From: a virus
IMG/VR virus record: IMGVR_UViG_3300017727_000141
Span: 1 to 25,513 of that record
Direction: 5' to 3' (one strand)
DNA: 25,513 nucleotides
Shown here: positions 1 through 6,366 of the stretch, piece by piece
Position numbering within the stretch: position 1 is the first letter of the stretch
Layout of the letters: the number at the start of each line of letters is the position of its first letter
Notes under the pieces: model-generated
What the model was told of the DNA's origin: nothing
The model's input: the letters and a program-made list of their open reading frames with translations, nothing else
Databases searched by the model: none
Program-made: the position numbers and the translations under genes

Positions 1-25
1 CGTAAAAGGTAGCTGGCAGAAGAAC

Positions 26-769
26 CTACCGCCTTGCACTGCGCTTTGCCTGTGCAAATCTTTTATTAAAATTCTTTTGCATAGACCGCCTTGCTGTACT
101 GTTTGCATCGTCATAGAAGTCGAATTGCTTGCGTATCTTGCCATCAGGTGTAAGCAAATATAAAACCTGTAGCGGATAGCGTTGCTTTGTTGTTCGCCTA
201 ACTATCAACTCTTGCCCTGATTTGCCACTGGTTATTCTAAATACATTCTTGCGGTTAAGCATAGCTGTTGCGCGCCTAGACTTTGGCACTGCGCCTTGCG
301 CGTTGCGTAAGGCTGAACCACGCGCAGGAATTGTAATGTTGCGCCCGTCTATAGGACGCTTAACACCACCTTGCGCTAGTGTCCCTAAATATTCTTTGTG
401 CCGTCTGCCTGATGGATAGTTTTGCACTATCGCAGTTAGCCTACGCTTAGTAGCCCTGTTATCACCGCGTATAGGCATAAGCATAGCAGACATAAAGTTT
501 TTCTTACGCACGATAACATCACTAGGCCAGACGCGCTCTATCGTATCTTTACGCACATCAAACGCTGCATCGTTTAACGCCATAGCTGTAGCGAACGGTA
601 ACTGGTTGCGCCCGAATGCGTCTAACGCCTTCTGCACTGTAGTTAAATTGCTGGTCAGGTTAACGCTCATGCCGCCTACAACTGCTTTCGCGGCTGCTTG
701 CCTGCGGTCTGCTATCTCTGACTTGATAGCCGAAACACCTACAAATCTTGCTAATAACGGTGCTGCCAT
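26..769 (-). CDS. Putative minor tail protein, lambda GpZ-like
   Basis: This 247-residue basic protein resembles the lambda tail protein Z family, which acts at the head-proximal end of the tail during tail completion. The segment LPFATAMALNDAA near residue 57 matches the GpZ pattern of an early Ala/Met helix, and RYPLQVLYLLTP near residue 197 matches the lambda RYPIDVV segment, followed by a basic amphipathic C-terminus. No signal peptide or membrane segment is visible. The ATG at 769 forms a TAATG overlap with the upstream gene. An internal ATG at 670 (Met34) has AGGCGGC just upstream and would give an N-terminus closer to GpZ in length, so the start is uncertain. The position is odd: Z normally lies between the connector and terminator genes. 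The family call rests on recalled similarity. A different virion morphogenesis protein is possible. Confidence 0.55.
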   Translation of the reverse strand: MAAPLLARFVGVSAIKSEIADRRQAAAKAVVGGMSVNLTSNLTTVQKALDAFGRNQLPFATAMALNDAAFDVRKDTIERVWPSDVIVRKKNFMSAMLMPIRGDNRATKRRLTAIVQNYPSGRRHKEYLGTLAQGGVKRPIDGRNITIPARGSALRNAQGAVPKSRRATAMLNRKNVFRITSGKSGQELIVRRTTKQRYPLQVLYLLTPDGKIRKQFDFYDDANSTARRSMQKNFNKRFAQAKRSARR

Positions 770-960
770 TAGTGTACTGTCCCATCTTCTAGCTGTAATA
801 CCACTACAGTATCGCCTAAAACGTCAGTAAAATCTAGCAGTGCTGCATCACATTCGGTGCAGTTTATCGTGCCGCTATGCTCTATCACATAGCATCGCGT
901 GTCTTTGCCGCAGGCTTGGCACGTTACATCTTCAGCGAAAAACTCGATAGCATCATCCAT
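769..960 (-). CDS. Small zinc-ribbon protein
   Basis: This 63-residue acidic protein has two CxxC pairs, CQAC at residues 15-18 and CTEC at 34-37, in the spacing of a zinc ribbon. No catalytic residues or membrane segments are visible and its function is unknown. It begins only about 20 bases after the early-operon terminator, so it must be transcribed by readthrough or from a promoter in the 961-1008 gap. Its stop overlaps the start of the Z-like gene (TAATG), so the two are probably co-translated. The Shine-Dalgarno is weak (GGTG). It may be a virion or DNA-associated adaptor, but nothing in the sequence decides this. Confidence 0.6.
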   Translation of the reverse strand: MDDAIEFFAEDVTCQACGKDTRCYVIEHSGTINCTECDAALLDFTDVLGDTVVVLQLEDGTVH

Positions 961-979
961 AAGCGCACCATTACATAAT

Positions 980-1003
980 AAAAAAGGGCGGTCAATGCCG
1001 CCC
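980..1003 (-). terminator. Rho-independent terminator of the leftward early operon
   Basis: On the minus strand a perfect 6-bp stem, GGGCGG/CCGCCC with a 6-base loop, is followed directly by six T residues and further AT-rich sequence. It sits five bases after the stop of the last early gene. This is a textbook intrinsic terminator and separates the early block from the zinc-ribbon/Z-like pair. Confidence 0.85.
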
Positions 1004-1008
1004 CTTAA

Positions 1009-1131
1009 TCAGTTACCTAACCAAACTATCAGATGCCACCACGTTGGCTGGCCTTCATAGAACTTTAACCAGCCTGCCGTAAAGGCGCACATTACCACCA
1101 CCATTATAATGCTTTCAGTTATCGGTTTCAT
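1009..1131 (-). CDS. Small membrane protein (40 aa), single TM segment
   Basis: The preferred reading starts at the ATG at 1131, which has a strong AGGGGG six bases upstream, and gives 40 residues with one hydrophobic segment (about residues 7-22) and a Trp-rich tail. A longer reading from 1203 would need a TTG start and would overlap the upstream gene by 60 bases, so I reject it. It is the last gene before the early terminator. No family is recognised. Small single-pass proteins at the end of early phage operons can be superinfection or toxin-like factors, but that is speculation. Confidence 0.5.
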   Translation of the reverse strand: MKPITESIIMVVVMCAFTAGWLKFYEGQPTWWHLIVWLGN

Positions 1132-1141
1132 GTTAAGCCCC

Positions 1142-1411
1142 CTATTTGTTGCTGCCGTCAGGATGATAAGGGCATAAATCCCAATCAGCCACCAAGCCAT
1201 CAATGAAATACTTTATATCTTCTAAAGTTTCTTTTACTGACATTTCGTTATAATAAGGCTCATTAACGTATACTGTTGTGGCATAAGTTGGATGCACAAA
1301 AGGCAGCTTAAACATGATATCAATGGTCGTGCCATCAAAAGAATATTCTTGTACCTTTTCCCAACGCGCCTTGCCTAAAGCCTTTTTCATTTGCTGTTCT
1401 GTGTAAGCCAT
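1142..1411 (-). CDS. Hypothetical phage protein (89 aa)
   Basis: An 89-residue soluble protein rich in Tyr, Glu and Asp, ending in CPYHPDGSNK. I recognise no domain. The start is well supported by AAGGGAG seven bases upstream of the ATG, within the leader motif AAGGGAGATTT-NN-AGATG that also precedes the genes starting at 4428 and 4188. It is the first gene after a palindromic operator overlapping a likely promoter, so it is probably regulated separately from the rest of the leftward block. The shared leader and operator suggest co-regulation with the genes at 4428 and 4188. Confidence 0.7.
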   Translation of the reverse strand: MAYTEQQMKKALGKARWEKVQEYSFDGTTIDIMFKLPFVHPTYATTVYVNEPYYNEMSVKETLEDIKYFIDGLVADWDLCPYHPDGSNK

Positions 1412-1447
1412 CTGTAAATCTCCCTTATATGATGTTGCTTATACACC

Positions 1448-1477
1448 ATATTACCACAATGGTAATAACAGGATCAA
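1448..1477 (-). promoter_or_regulatory. Candidate sigma70-type promoter for the 1142-1411 gene
   Basis: On the minus strand TTGATC (1477-1472) and TAATAT (1453-1448) are separated by 18 bases. Each matches the consensus at four of six positions. The operator palindrome lies across the spacer and most of the -10 element, as expected for a repressible promoter. Confidence 0.4.
1449..1467. promoter_or_regulatory. Palindromic operator TATTACC-N5-GGTAATA
   Basis: A perfect inverted repeat with 7-bp arms and a 5-bp spacer. The same core, TTACC-N5-GGTAA, occurs once more in the other regulatory gap at 4455-4471. Both copies lie in the only two gaps of appreciable size in the early region. The likely ligand is the Cro-like protein encoded at 3666-3866, which is inference. 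Confidence 0.55.
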
Positions 1478-1638
1478 GTATTATTATCACTTTTTTCTAA
1501 TTTTTTTTCATTAATGATATCTAAGCCGCAAATAACGCAATGCCAGCCAAAAACTCGTTCTACTAACTGGCTCAAGCATTTCGGGCATAAACCCTGCTTT
1601 AAACGCTTGGCTATCTCGCCATTCCCCCGCTCAATCAT
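1474..1638 (-). CDS. Small zinc-ribbon protein (54 aa)
   Basis: A 54-codon ORF filling the gap after the replication initiator-like gene. Its ATG at 1638 overlaps the upstream stop (ATGA). Residues CPKC (18-21) and CVIC (34-37) form a zinc ribbon, preceded by a basic segment AKRLKQG and followed by a charged, Lys/Glu/Asn-rich tail. Its function is unknown. It may assist the initiator, but adjacency is the only evidence. The stop lies a few bases from the operator and within the -35 element of the next promoter. Confidence 0.65.
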   Translation of the reverse strand: MIERGNGEIAKRLKQGLCPKCLSQLVERVFGWHCVICGLDIINEKKLEKSDNNT

Positions 1639-2315
1639 CTTCTAGCCTCTGGTATTGCTGATGGTCGGTTTTGCTTGTAATAACGCTTCATCGTATCGCT
1701 TAACGCATCCCACTCATCTGCGTTAAACATTTTCTTTTGCGCCACGCCAAAATTATCCCCTGTTGGCTTGCTATAACCGCGCTGCGGCTTCTCTGCCTCG
1801 CGCTTGCACCAATTCTTGAAGAATGCTGATGGGCTGGCATAAGCCGCCTTATTGCCGTTCTGTTCATCCCATAACCTTATGCTATCTAAAATGCTGTCTG
1901 GTGATAGCCCCTTGTCTTTAGCATACTGTCGGCACTCATCATCTAACTGCCATTCAGAGATTTTTATCTTTCCCCCCTTCTTTTTGTTAAGGGTTCCATA
2001 AGAGTTAGTGTGCCAACCTGTCACCCCTAGAGGTGACACTGTGTCACGTGTCAGATTGTCACCTATAAAGATTTCATAGATATCTGTCTTGTTAAAACGC
2101 TTGCGCCTGATGATATAACCAGCCGCCTCTAAATCCTTTAATTTGCGTATAACAGTGCGCCTGCTGACCCCTGTCACCTCTGCCAGTGTGTCTATGCTAG
2201 GCCAGCAAGTGCCAGTGCTATCGTTATAATGGTCAGCTAATACCACCATCACAAACTTAGCTATAGGGTCAGGAAAAGATGTTTTCATCACCTGCGATAG
2301 CTTCTGAATACTCAT
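1635..2315 (-). CDS. Replication initiator-like protein with N-terminal winged HTH
   Basis: Residues 15-95 have the pattern of the phage and plasmid HTH_36-type winged helix: CWPSIDTLAEVTGVSRRTV followed by a second helix and a basic wing (YIIRRKRF). Residues 120-175 resemble the C-terminal part of phage O-like and DnaT-like replication proteins, ending in the aromatic segment AFFKNWCKREAE. By analogy with lambda O it would bind the phage origin and recruit host helicase. No phage polymerase or helicase is in the window, so dependence on the host replisome is likely. The start overlaps the previous stop (ATGA). No obvious iterons are seen inside the gene. A transcriptional regulator is the alternative. 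Confidence 0.7.
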   Translation of the reverse strand: MSIQKLSQVMKTSFPDPIAKFVMVVLADHYNDSTGTCWPSIDTLAEVTGVSRRTVIRKLKDLEAAGYIIRRKRFNKTDIYEIFIGDNLTRDTVSPLGVTGWHTNSYGTLNKKKGGKIKISEWQLDDECRQYAKDKGLSPDSILDSIRLWDEQNGNKAAYASPSAFFKNWCKREAEKPQRGYSKPTGDNFGVAQKKMFNADEWDALSDTMKRYYKQNRPSAIPEARR

Positions 2316-2491
2316 ATCAACCTACCTGCGCTATCTATCAAATCTTCTATAAAATCATCGTGCATCTGCGCGTTTTTCTCTACGCATCTGCAAATAAACC
2401 AGCCAACGTTGCCAGTGTTATCCTCTGGCTCGCGTACCCATCCCTGCCCCATACAGAAACGGCAATCTATATCAGCCTTATCATCAATCAT
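2312..2491 (-). CDS. Small Cys-rich protein (59 aa), probable zinc-binding
   Basis: A 59-codon ORF occupying the gap between the 89-aa gene and the initiator-like gene. Its ATG lies within the end of the upstream gene (8-base overlap) and its TGA overlaps the next ATG (ATGA). Cysteines at 10 and 13 (CRFC) and at 34 and 36 (CRC) could bind one zinc ion. An acidic C-terminal helix follows (residues 44-55). It resembles small cysteine-containing proteins that accompany phage replication genes, but I cannot name a family. Confidence 0.6.
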   Translation of the reverse strand: MIDDKADIDCRFCMGQGWVREPEDNTGNVGWFICRCVEKNAQMHDDFIEDLIDSAGRLI

Positions 2492-2753
2492 CTTTAGCTG
2501 CCTTTTCTATCAGTTCCTGCGCCAGCCATAACATCTGCTGTTTTGTCATATGCCTAAAACTGCTTTCCCCATCGGTTGTTACCAGCACCCCATCATCATA
2601 AACAGCCATCAAAATCTGTTTCATCGGCTCTGCGTTCTCATCCTCTTTAATTAAGATGCCGTAGCCAGCTTCGGGGTCGTAGTGATACTTCAACGGCTCA
2701 AACCGCCAACCCTTCGGCACTGGTGCGCCTTTTATGCTATAACGTATAATCAT
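2484..2753 (-). CDS. Hypothetical phage protein (89 aa)
   Basis: An 89-residue protein with a beta-rich N-terminal half and a helical C-terminus (MLWLAQELIEKAA). I recognise no domain. It is coupled to the upstream nuclease-like gene by an ATGA overlap and to the downstream Cys-rich gene by an 8-base overlap, so it is a genuine member of the leftward early operon. Confidence 0.65.
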   Translation of the reverse strand: MIIRYSIKGAPVPKGWRFEPLKYHYDPEAGYGILIKEDENAEPMKQILMAVYDDGVLVTTDGESSFRHMTKQQMLWLAQELIEKAAKDD

Positions 2754-3190
2754 CTGTGAGCAATCATCGTAAAATCTTCGATAGGAAAGTGTATCATAAC
2801 ATCTTCATCATTAGGATCGCCCCTATCGTTCCTACCGCCCATAGCCGCAAAACTATCCGCAGTTAACGATATAAACCCTACCGCGTCAGTCCAGCCGACC
2901 AGCAAAACCACCTTTATGCCAATGTCTACAAACTGTTTTGCATATAGCACCTTGCCGACATTTACCATCATAGTGGGATATTTCTTATGCGGAAAGCTTC
3001 TGGTTTTAACCTCGACCATACCAGCCACCACTTTGTACCAGTGACCGTTAATGCGCTGCGGTTTAAGTATAGCATAATCCACTTTATGCTTTGGCGGAAA
3101 AGGCGCGTAATCATAACTAAAATGCTCGCAAAACCTTTTTATCATGCGTTCCTGCCGCGCTACATCTTCGTTTGTCTCATAAATCGGCAT
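2750..3190 (-). CDS. Putative PD-(D/E)XK nuclease-like protein
   Basis: A 146-residue protein with a candidate nuclease core: KVDYAIL (Asp38) followed by GMVEVKTR (Glu60, Lys62), the D-Xn-ExK arrangement of the PD-(D/E)XK superfamily, with Glu14 in the N-terminal helix as a possible extra ligand. The C-terminal half alternates hydrophobic strands (KVVLLVGW, GFISLT). The gene precedes the initiator-like gene and follows the Hjc-like gene, so a role in DNA processing during replication is plausible. The fold call rests on the motif alone, and substrate and activity are unknown. Confidence 0.5.
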   Translation of the reverse strand: MPIYETNEDVARQERMIKRFCEHFSYDYAPFPPKHKVDYAILKPQRINGHWYKVVAGMVEVKTRSFPHKKYPTMMVNVGKVLYAKQFVDIGIKVVLLVGWTDAVGFISLTADSFAAMGGRNDRGDPNDEDVMIHFPIEDFTMIAHR

Positions 3191-3380
3191 TTGGTTTTCT
3201 CACGCTTTTACGTCTTTGCATAGACTGCTTTAAGGTATGGCGCGTGATAACACCGCTACGCCACTTAGGATTGCGCCAACTATTACTATCTTCACGATGC
3301 CAGCCTGTTTCCAGATATTCGCGCATCCACTTTAGATGCACTTTAAATTCTTCAACCGTCATTTCTGCTGCTAGTTTCAT
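3177..3380 (-). CDS. Hypothetical basic protein (67 aa)
   Basis: A 67-residue protein with an N-terminal amphipathic helix (residues 7-25) and an Arg/Lys-rich C-terminus (residues 46-63), consistent with nucleic-acid binding. No family is recognised. It overlaps the upstream resolvase gene by ATGA and the downstream gene by 14 bases. Confidence 0.55.
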   Translation of the reverse strand: MKLAAEMTVEEFKVHLKWMREYLETGWHREDSNSWRNPKWRSGVITRHTLKQSMQRRKSVRKPNADL

Positions 3381-3682
3381 AGCTTCCCTGCCAGTAAGTT
3401 TAAAAAATCTTCATAATCGATAACCGCTAAAGGCTTTTTGCGGTCTGCCCCAATAACAAGCGCATCAGCCCCTTCGATATTCTGATAAATAAAAGCAAAG
3501 CCGTTTGCACGTTTCTTTGCCTCTATCTCCCATACCTCACGGCCTATCTTAATATGCACATCGTTTTTAATACTGCCAGCACCACTCAGAGGCACTCTAT
3601 ATGCCTCTAAGTTATGTGCTTTGGCAATATCGACTAACTGCCGTTCAAAGCGGCTGCCCTTTTCTTTATTCCGATTTGGCAT
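3377..3682 (-). CDS. Hjc-like Holliday junction resolvase/nuclease
   Basis: A 101-residue protein with the layout of archaeal Hjc-type and phage PD-(D/E)XK resolvases: KGSRFERQLVDIA (Glu13), a conserved Arg then PLSGAG, Asp41 in KNDVHI, and the catalytic WEIEAKKR strand (Glu54, Lys56). The length suits a minimal resolvase that acts as a dimer. It would cut branched DNA formed during replication and recombination, complementing the exonuclease/Erf module on the opposite strand. It is coupled to its neighbours by short overlaps. Confidence 0.75.
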   Translation of the reverse strand: MPNRNKEKGSRFERQLVDIAKAHNLEAYRVPLSGAGSIKNDVHIKIGREVWEIEAKKRANGFAFIYQNIEGADALVIGADRKKPLAVIDYEDFLNLLAGKL

Positions 3683-3866
3683 CTTCTAACCAATCTTCAA
3701 AGCTAACCGCACCGTCTGTAGCCTGTTTAATTTCATTTGCCATTCGTATAGATGGCATTCTAAAGCCGTTAGCCCAGCGATGCACTGTTGGCGGCTCTAC
3801 GCCCATAAGGTGAGCAAAAGCCGTTAAACTTTCGCCCTGCGTTTTAAGATATTCAGCAAGCTTCAT
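3666..3866 (-). CDS. Cro/YdaS-like HTH regulator
   Basis: A 66-residue protein containing a single helix-turn-helix: SLTAFAHLMGVEPPTVHRWANG (residues 13-34) is a Cro/C1-type HTH, followed by a dimerisation-type segment. It lacks an effector or cleavage domain and so resembles Cro or YdaS rather than CI. It is the only recognisable transcriptional regulator besides the initiator-like protein, which makes it the natural candidate for binding the TTACC-N5-GGTAA palindromes. It overlaps the resolvase gene by 17 bases. Confidence 0.75.
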   Translation of the reverse strand: MKLAEYLKTQGESLTAFAHLMGVEPPTVHRWANGFRMPSIRMANEIKQATDGAVSFEDWLEDAKSE

Positions 3867-3867
3867 A

Positions 3868-4188
3868 TTAATCCCCTATCAAAGAGCGTTCATATTCATG
3901 TTTAACCATTTCAAGCGACTGCTGCAGATCTTCTATTTGATCACGCATCGCGGAAATTTTTTGCCGCATATTGTCAAACCTTTCAGATTGCACTGGCTTA
4001 CCAGCTGGAATACAAAAGTGATAATTTTCGATGCAGCACTCAGCTTTCCATAAGCCATAAGCCATCTCACTTAATTCCTTTATCTGATCATATTTGAAAA
4101 ATTGCACTTCGTTTGTTTCTGCGTTTTTATACTGAAACATTTCTACATCACCAATTTTAGTAACGTGTTTAAAATTTTCTATCTTCAT
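3868..4188 (-). CDS. Hypothetical protein with C-terminal coiled coil
   Basis: A 106-residue protein. The N-terminal half is strand-like, followed by a Cys-containing segment around residue 52. The C-terminal 35 residues have heptad character (MRDQIEDLQQSLEMVKHEYE) and probably form a coiled coil. No family is recognised. The start follows directly on the stop of the upstream gene (TAGATG), with its Shine-Dalgarno encoded in that gene's last codons. Confidence 0.65.
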   Translation of the reverse strand: MKIENFKHVTKIGDVEMFQYKNAETNEVQFFKYDQIKELSEMAYGLWKAECCIENYHFCIPAGKPVQSERFDNMRQKISAMRDQIEDLQQSLEMVKHEYERSLIGD

Positions 4189-4210
4189 CTAAAAATCTCC
4201 CTTGCCTAGA
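4184..4210 (-). repeat. Leader repeat copy 1 (SD and start of the 3868-4188 gene)
   Basis: This 27-base segment matches the segment at 4424-4450 with one mismatch. It includes CAAGGGAGATTTTTAG followed by ATGAA, that is, the ribosome-binding site, spacer and start codon. In this copy it also encodes the last residues of the upstream protein (GKGDF, then stop). Confidence 0.7.
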
Positions 4211-4428
4211 ACATAACCACCATTTCCGTCTGGCTGTAAATCGCCAATCGTATATGGCAAGTAATTATGAACGGTCTGTTCGACAAAACCCTGCGCCCAC
4301 GATGCACAGTGTGATTTAACAAAATCGCGGAAAGTTTCATCATCGCTAGCCGTTTCTGCGTAATACATTTTTAAGGCTTTTAAATCGCGTTCCTTTAATT
4401 CGATGGTGGTTTCTATCTTGATTTTCAT
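4189..4428 (-). CDS. Hypothetical early protein (79 aa), first gene of the leftward operon
   Basis: A 79-residue acidic protein beginning with a strand (MKIKIETTIEL) and then a helix (ERDLKALKMYYAE). I recognise no domain. Its ATG has AAGGGAG upstream, and the gene lies just behind the operator at 4455-4471, so it should be among the earliest expressed products. First genes of phage early operons often encode host-takeover or anti-defence proteins, which is inference from position only. Confidence 0.65.
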   Translation of the reverse strand: MKIKIETTIELKERDLKALKMYYAETASDDETFRDFVKSHCASWAQGFVEQTVHNYLPYTIGDLQPDGNGGYVLGKGDF

Positions 4429-4450
4429 CTAAAAATCTCCCTTGTCTAGA
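4424..4450 (-). repeat. Leader repeat copy 2 (SD and start of the 4189-4428 gene)
   Basis: Near-identical to the segment at 4184-4210. Read in the corresponding frame, the upstream part would encode DKGDF followed by a stop, like the end of the 4189-4428 protein (GKGDF). This suggests a remnant of a gene end left by duplication. Confidence 0.6.
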
Positions 4451-4454
4451 TTGC

Positions 4455-4471
4455 GTTACCAAGACGGTAAC
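4455..4471. promoter_or_regulatory. Palindromic operator GTTACC-N5-GGTAAC between divergent operons
   Basis: A perfect inverted repeat with 6-bp arms and a 5-bp spacer in the gap between the divergent leftward and rightward operons. It shares its core with the palindrome at 1449-1467. The AT-rich stretch 4472-4500 (TATTTATTAGATAAT) probably contains the -10 elements, but I cannot assign a clear -35/-10 pair in either direction. Confidence 0.55.
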
Positions 4472-4499
4472 ATTATTTATTAGATAATGCAAAGAATAA

Positions 4500-5351
4500 A
4501 TGCTAAAAAAAATTATGACCGATGATAATATGTATGAATTGCAGAAACAAACCTACTGGTCTTTTAGCCGCGCTAACCAGCCTAACGGCTATTTTCTATA
4601 TTGGTATGGCACTAAGACCGCAGAAGAAAGACGCCAGCACGTTATAGGCGAAAGCGGTCAGATAGGCACGTTTATCCACGAAGGCGTCCAGCTAGTAGTT
4701 TCTCACGGCTTAGATATAGAACAGGCTATAGCCACTACCGAAGCCGCGTTTGATGATAAGTTTGTTAGTGAAGATGATGTGAAGCGTTCACGTTTTCGTG
4801 AAATGATAGCCCCTATGATAAATCAAGCCGTTGATATGCTTGGCAAATACAACTTCACAAAACCTAAAGACGAACTGAAAATAGAATGCCATCTGCCTGA
4901 CATAGACCTACCCTTTATCGGCTATGTAGATTTAGTGGGTGATGGGATGTTTTGTGAGATGAAAACTAAATCTGTCAGCAAATCGCGCACATTAAAAGAC
5001 GGTACGCAGGGCTGGTCTAAAGGCCGCTTGCCTACTAACGAGCCTGACTGGTCGCACGTTAAACAGGTAGCACTGTATTACCACGCTACAAAGCTAATAC
5101 CTTCTATTATGTATATTGCAGAACATGAAGCAAAGATATTTACGCCCTTTAATTGTGAGCGATTAGGCGATGCTATGCTGGCTACTGCGCTAGACGAACT
5201 GCGTAAACAGACGCTTATAAAGCAAAACCTGATTAAGATATCACCTGACCCTAAAGTGCTAGCTGGTCTGGTAGACCCTGACTGGCAGCATATGTATATC
5301 TGGAATGATGACCAACAAAGAGAGGAAGCTAAACGGTTATGGCAAATTTAA
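4500..5351 (+). CDS. RecB-like PD-(D/E)XK exonuclease (recombination module)
   Basis: A 283-residue protein with the RecB-family nuclease signature: FIHEG (His60), GYVDL (Asp144), CEMKTK (Glu153, Lys155) and the QxxxY motif HVKQVALYYHAT (Gln189, Tyr193). Such phage exonucleases degrade one strand from double-stranded ends and hand single strands to an annealing protein, here the Erf-like product of the next gene, with which it overlaps by 13 bases. The first ATG at 4500 lacks a good Shine-Dalgarno. ATGs at 4515 and 4530 are in frame and no better, so the start is uncertain. It is the first gene of the rightward operon, directly after the operator gap. Confidence 0.85.
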   Translation: MLKKIMTDDNMYELQKQTYWSFSRANQPNGYFLYWYGTKTAEERRQHVIGESGQIGTFIHEGVQLVVSHGLDIEQAIATTEAAFDDKFVSEDDVKRSRFREMIAPMINQAVDMLGKYNFTKPKDELKIECHLPDIDLPFIGYVDLVGDGMFCEMKTKSVSKSRTLKDGTQGWSKGRLPTNEPDWSHVKQVALYYHATKLIPSIMYIAEHEAKIFTPFNCERLGDAMLATALDELRKQTLIKQNLIKISPDPKVLAGLVDPDWQHMYIWNDDQQREEAKRLWQI

Positions 5352-5941
5352 TGAAAGCCCTGAATGAATTTAGGCAGGCATCTTCTGTCGGCAAATCTGG
5401 CAAAAATCCGATGTTTAAATCGCAATACACCACGCTAGGGGATGTGCTAACGGCTATCTCTGGCGCATCAGAATATGGGCTAGGCTGGCAACAGTTTTTT
5501 ACTGGTCGCACTTTGGTAACTATCGTGTCGCATATAGAAAGCGGTGAAAATATACGCAGTGATATAGAACTGCATCCAGAAAGCGATAAGCCGCAAGCGT
5601 TTATGTCATGCGTTACTTATTATAGACGCGCTAGCCTGATGACTATGTTCGGATTGAACGCAGATGATGATGATGGTAATATAGCATCAGCAACAAGGGG
5701 CGCGGCATCCTCCAACTCGCGACCTGTTGCAGGGGCTGGTGGTACTTCCTCCCTTGCGCCACCAGCCCCTTCACGCCCTTCTAATCAAGCTTTAAAAGAC
5801 GCCTTAACCGTATGCGCTAGCGTAGACGAGGTGACAGGCGTTTATAAAAGGCTGTTTCAGGAAAAGAAGTTATCACCTACTGAACAGCAGTTGAATATGT
5901 TAACAGAAGCAAAAGAGAGGCTAAAAAATAATGGATTATGA
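5339..5941 (+). CDS. ERF-family single-strand annealing recombinase
   Basis: A 200-residue protein. Residues 5-115 show the ERF family pattern: NPMFKSQYTTLGDVL (23-37), LGWQQ (48-52), TIVSHIESGE, TYYRRASLMTMFGL and the acidic signature DDDDGN (109-114). A Ser/Pro/Ala/Gly-rich linker (about 117-150) precedes a C-terminal helical tail (150-200). The protein should anneal complementary single strands produced by the upstream exonuclease, serving genome circularisation or recombination-dependent replication. It overlaps the exonuclease gene by 13 bases and the SSB-like gene by 11. Confidence 0.9.
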   Translation: MANLMKALNEFRQASSVGKSGKNPMFKSQYTTLGDVLTAISGASEYGLGWQQFFTGRTLVTIVSHIESGENIRSDIELHPESDKPQAFMSCVTYYRRASLMTMFGLNADDDDGNIASATRGAASSNSRPVAGAGGTSSLAPPAPSRPSNQALKDALTVCASVDEVTGVYKRLFQEKKLSPTEQQLNMLTEAKERLKNNGL

Positions 5942-6176
5942 TAACACTAATCGCGGTGCGCTGTTTAAGAATGACCGCAAAGACAAAGAAACGCAGCCTG
6001 ACTACAAGGGCGATATAAACGTGAACGGCACTGAAATGTGGATCAGCGCGTGGCTATCTACTTCTAAGGCTGGCAAGCCCTATATGAGCCTGTCTGTGCA
6101 GCCTAAAGAAGAACAGGCGGCAACACCCGCAACGCAGCCAGCTATGGATGCTATTGATGACGCAATCCCCTTCTAG
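5931..6176 (+). CDS. SSB-like protein with acidic tail ending in IPF
   Basis: An 81-residue protein. It starts with a short basic region (ALFKNDRKDKE), has a central beta-rich segment (DINVNGTEMWISAWLS, KPYMSLSVQPKE) and ends in an Ala/Pro/Gln linker plus the acidic tail DAIDDAIPF. The terminal IPF after acidic residues is the same kind of tip by which bacterial SSB recruits partner proteins. The core is short for an OB fold but belongs to a common small phage protein type found near annealing proteins. Single-strand binding is inferred from the tail and from position behind exonuclease and Erf. Confidence 0.65.
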   Translation: MDYDNTNRGALFKNDRKDKETQPDYKGDINVNGTEMWISAWLSTSKAGKPYMSLSVQPKEEQAATPATQPAMDAIDDAIPF

Positions 6177-6366
6177 CGCAAAAATCTCTGTAGATGCTAA
6201 CGGCCTAGCCGTTAGTGTCGCAGAACAGGATTATATAATCACGCTAAATAGTGCTGATATGGTAGGGCTAGCTATAGAGCTATTGAATAAGGCGCAAAAT
6301 CTTCATGTTCAAGAGAAAGAAAAAGAAGCAGCAGAAAGACGTGCCGCCACCACCGCGCTTCGATAA
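6148..6366 (+). CDS. Hypothetical protein (72 aa)
   Basis: A 72-residue protein with an N-terminal beta-like part (KISVDANGLAVSVAEQDYIITL) and a charged helical C-terminus. It overlaps the SSB-like gene by 29 bases and the following zinc-finger gene by 62 bases in another frame. An alternative in-frame ATG at 6157 (Met4) would shorten the first overlap. No clear Shine-Dalgarno is seen, so expression probably relies on coupling. No family is recognised. Confidence 0.5.
   Translation: MLLMTQSPSSAKISVDANGLAVSVAEQDYIITLNSADMVGLAIELLNKAQNLHVQEKEKEAAERRAATTALR

Noticed and set aside
1009-1203. Longer 64-residue reading of the small membrane protein
   Set aside because: It needs a TTG start and overlaps the upstream gene by about 60 bases, while the ATG at 1131 has a strong Shine-Dalgarno.
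5001-6000. Impression of frequent CTAG tetranucleotides
   Set aside because: About six in this kilobase is only slightly above chance for the base composition. Not strong enough to report without a proper count.
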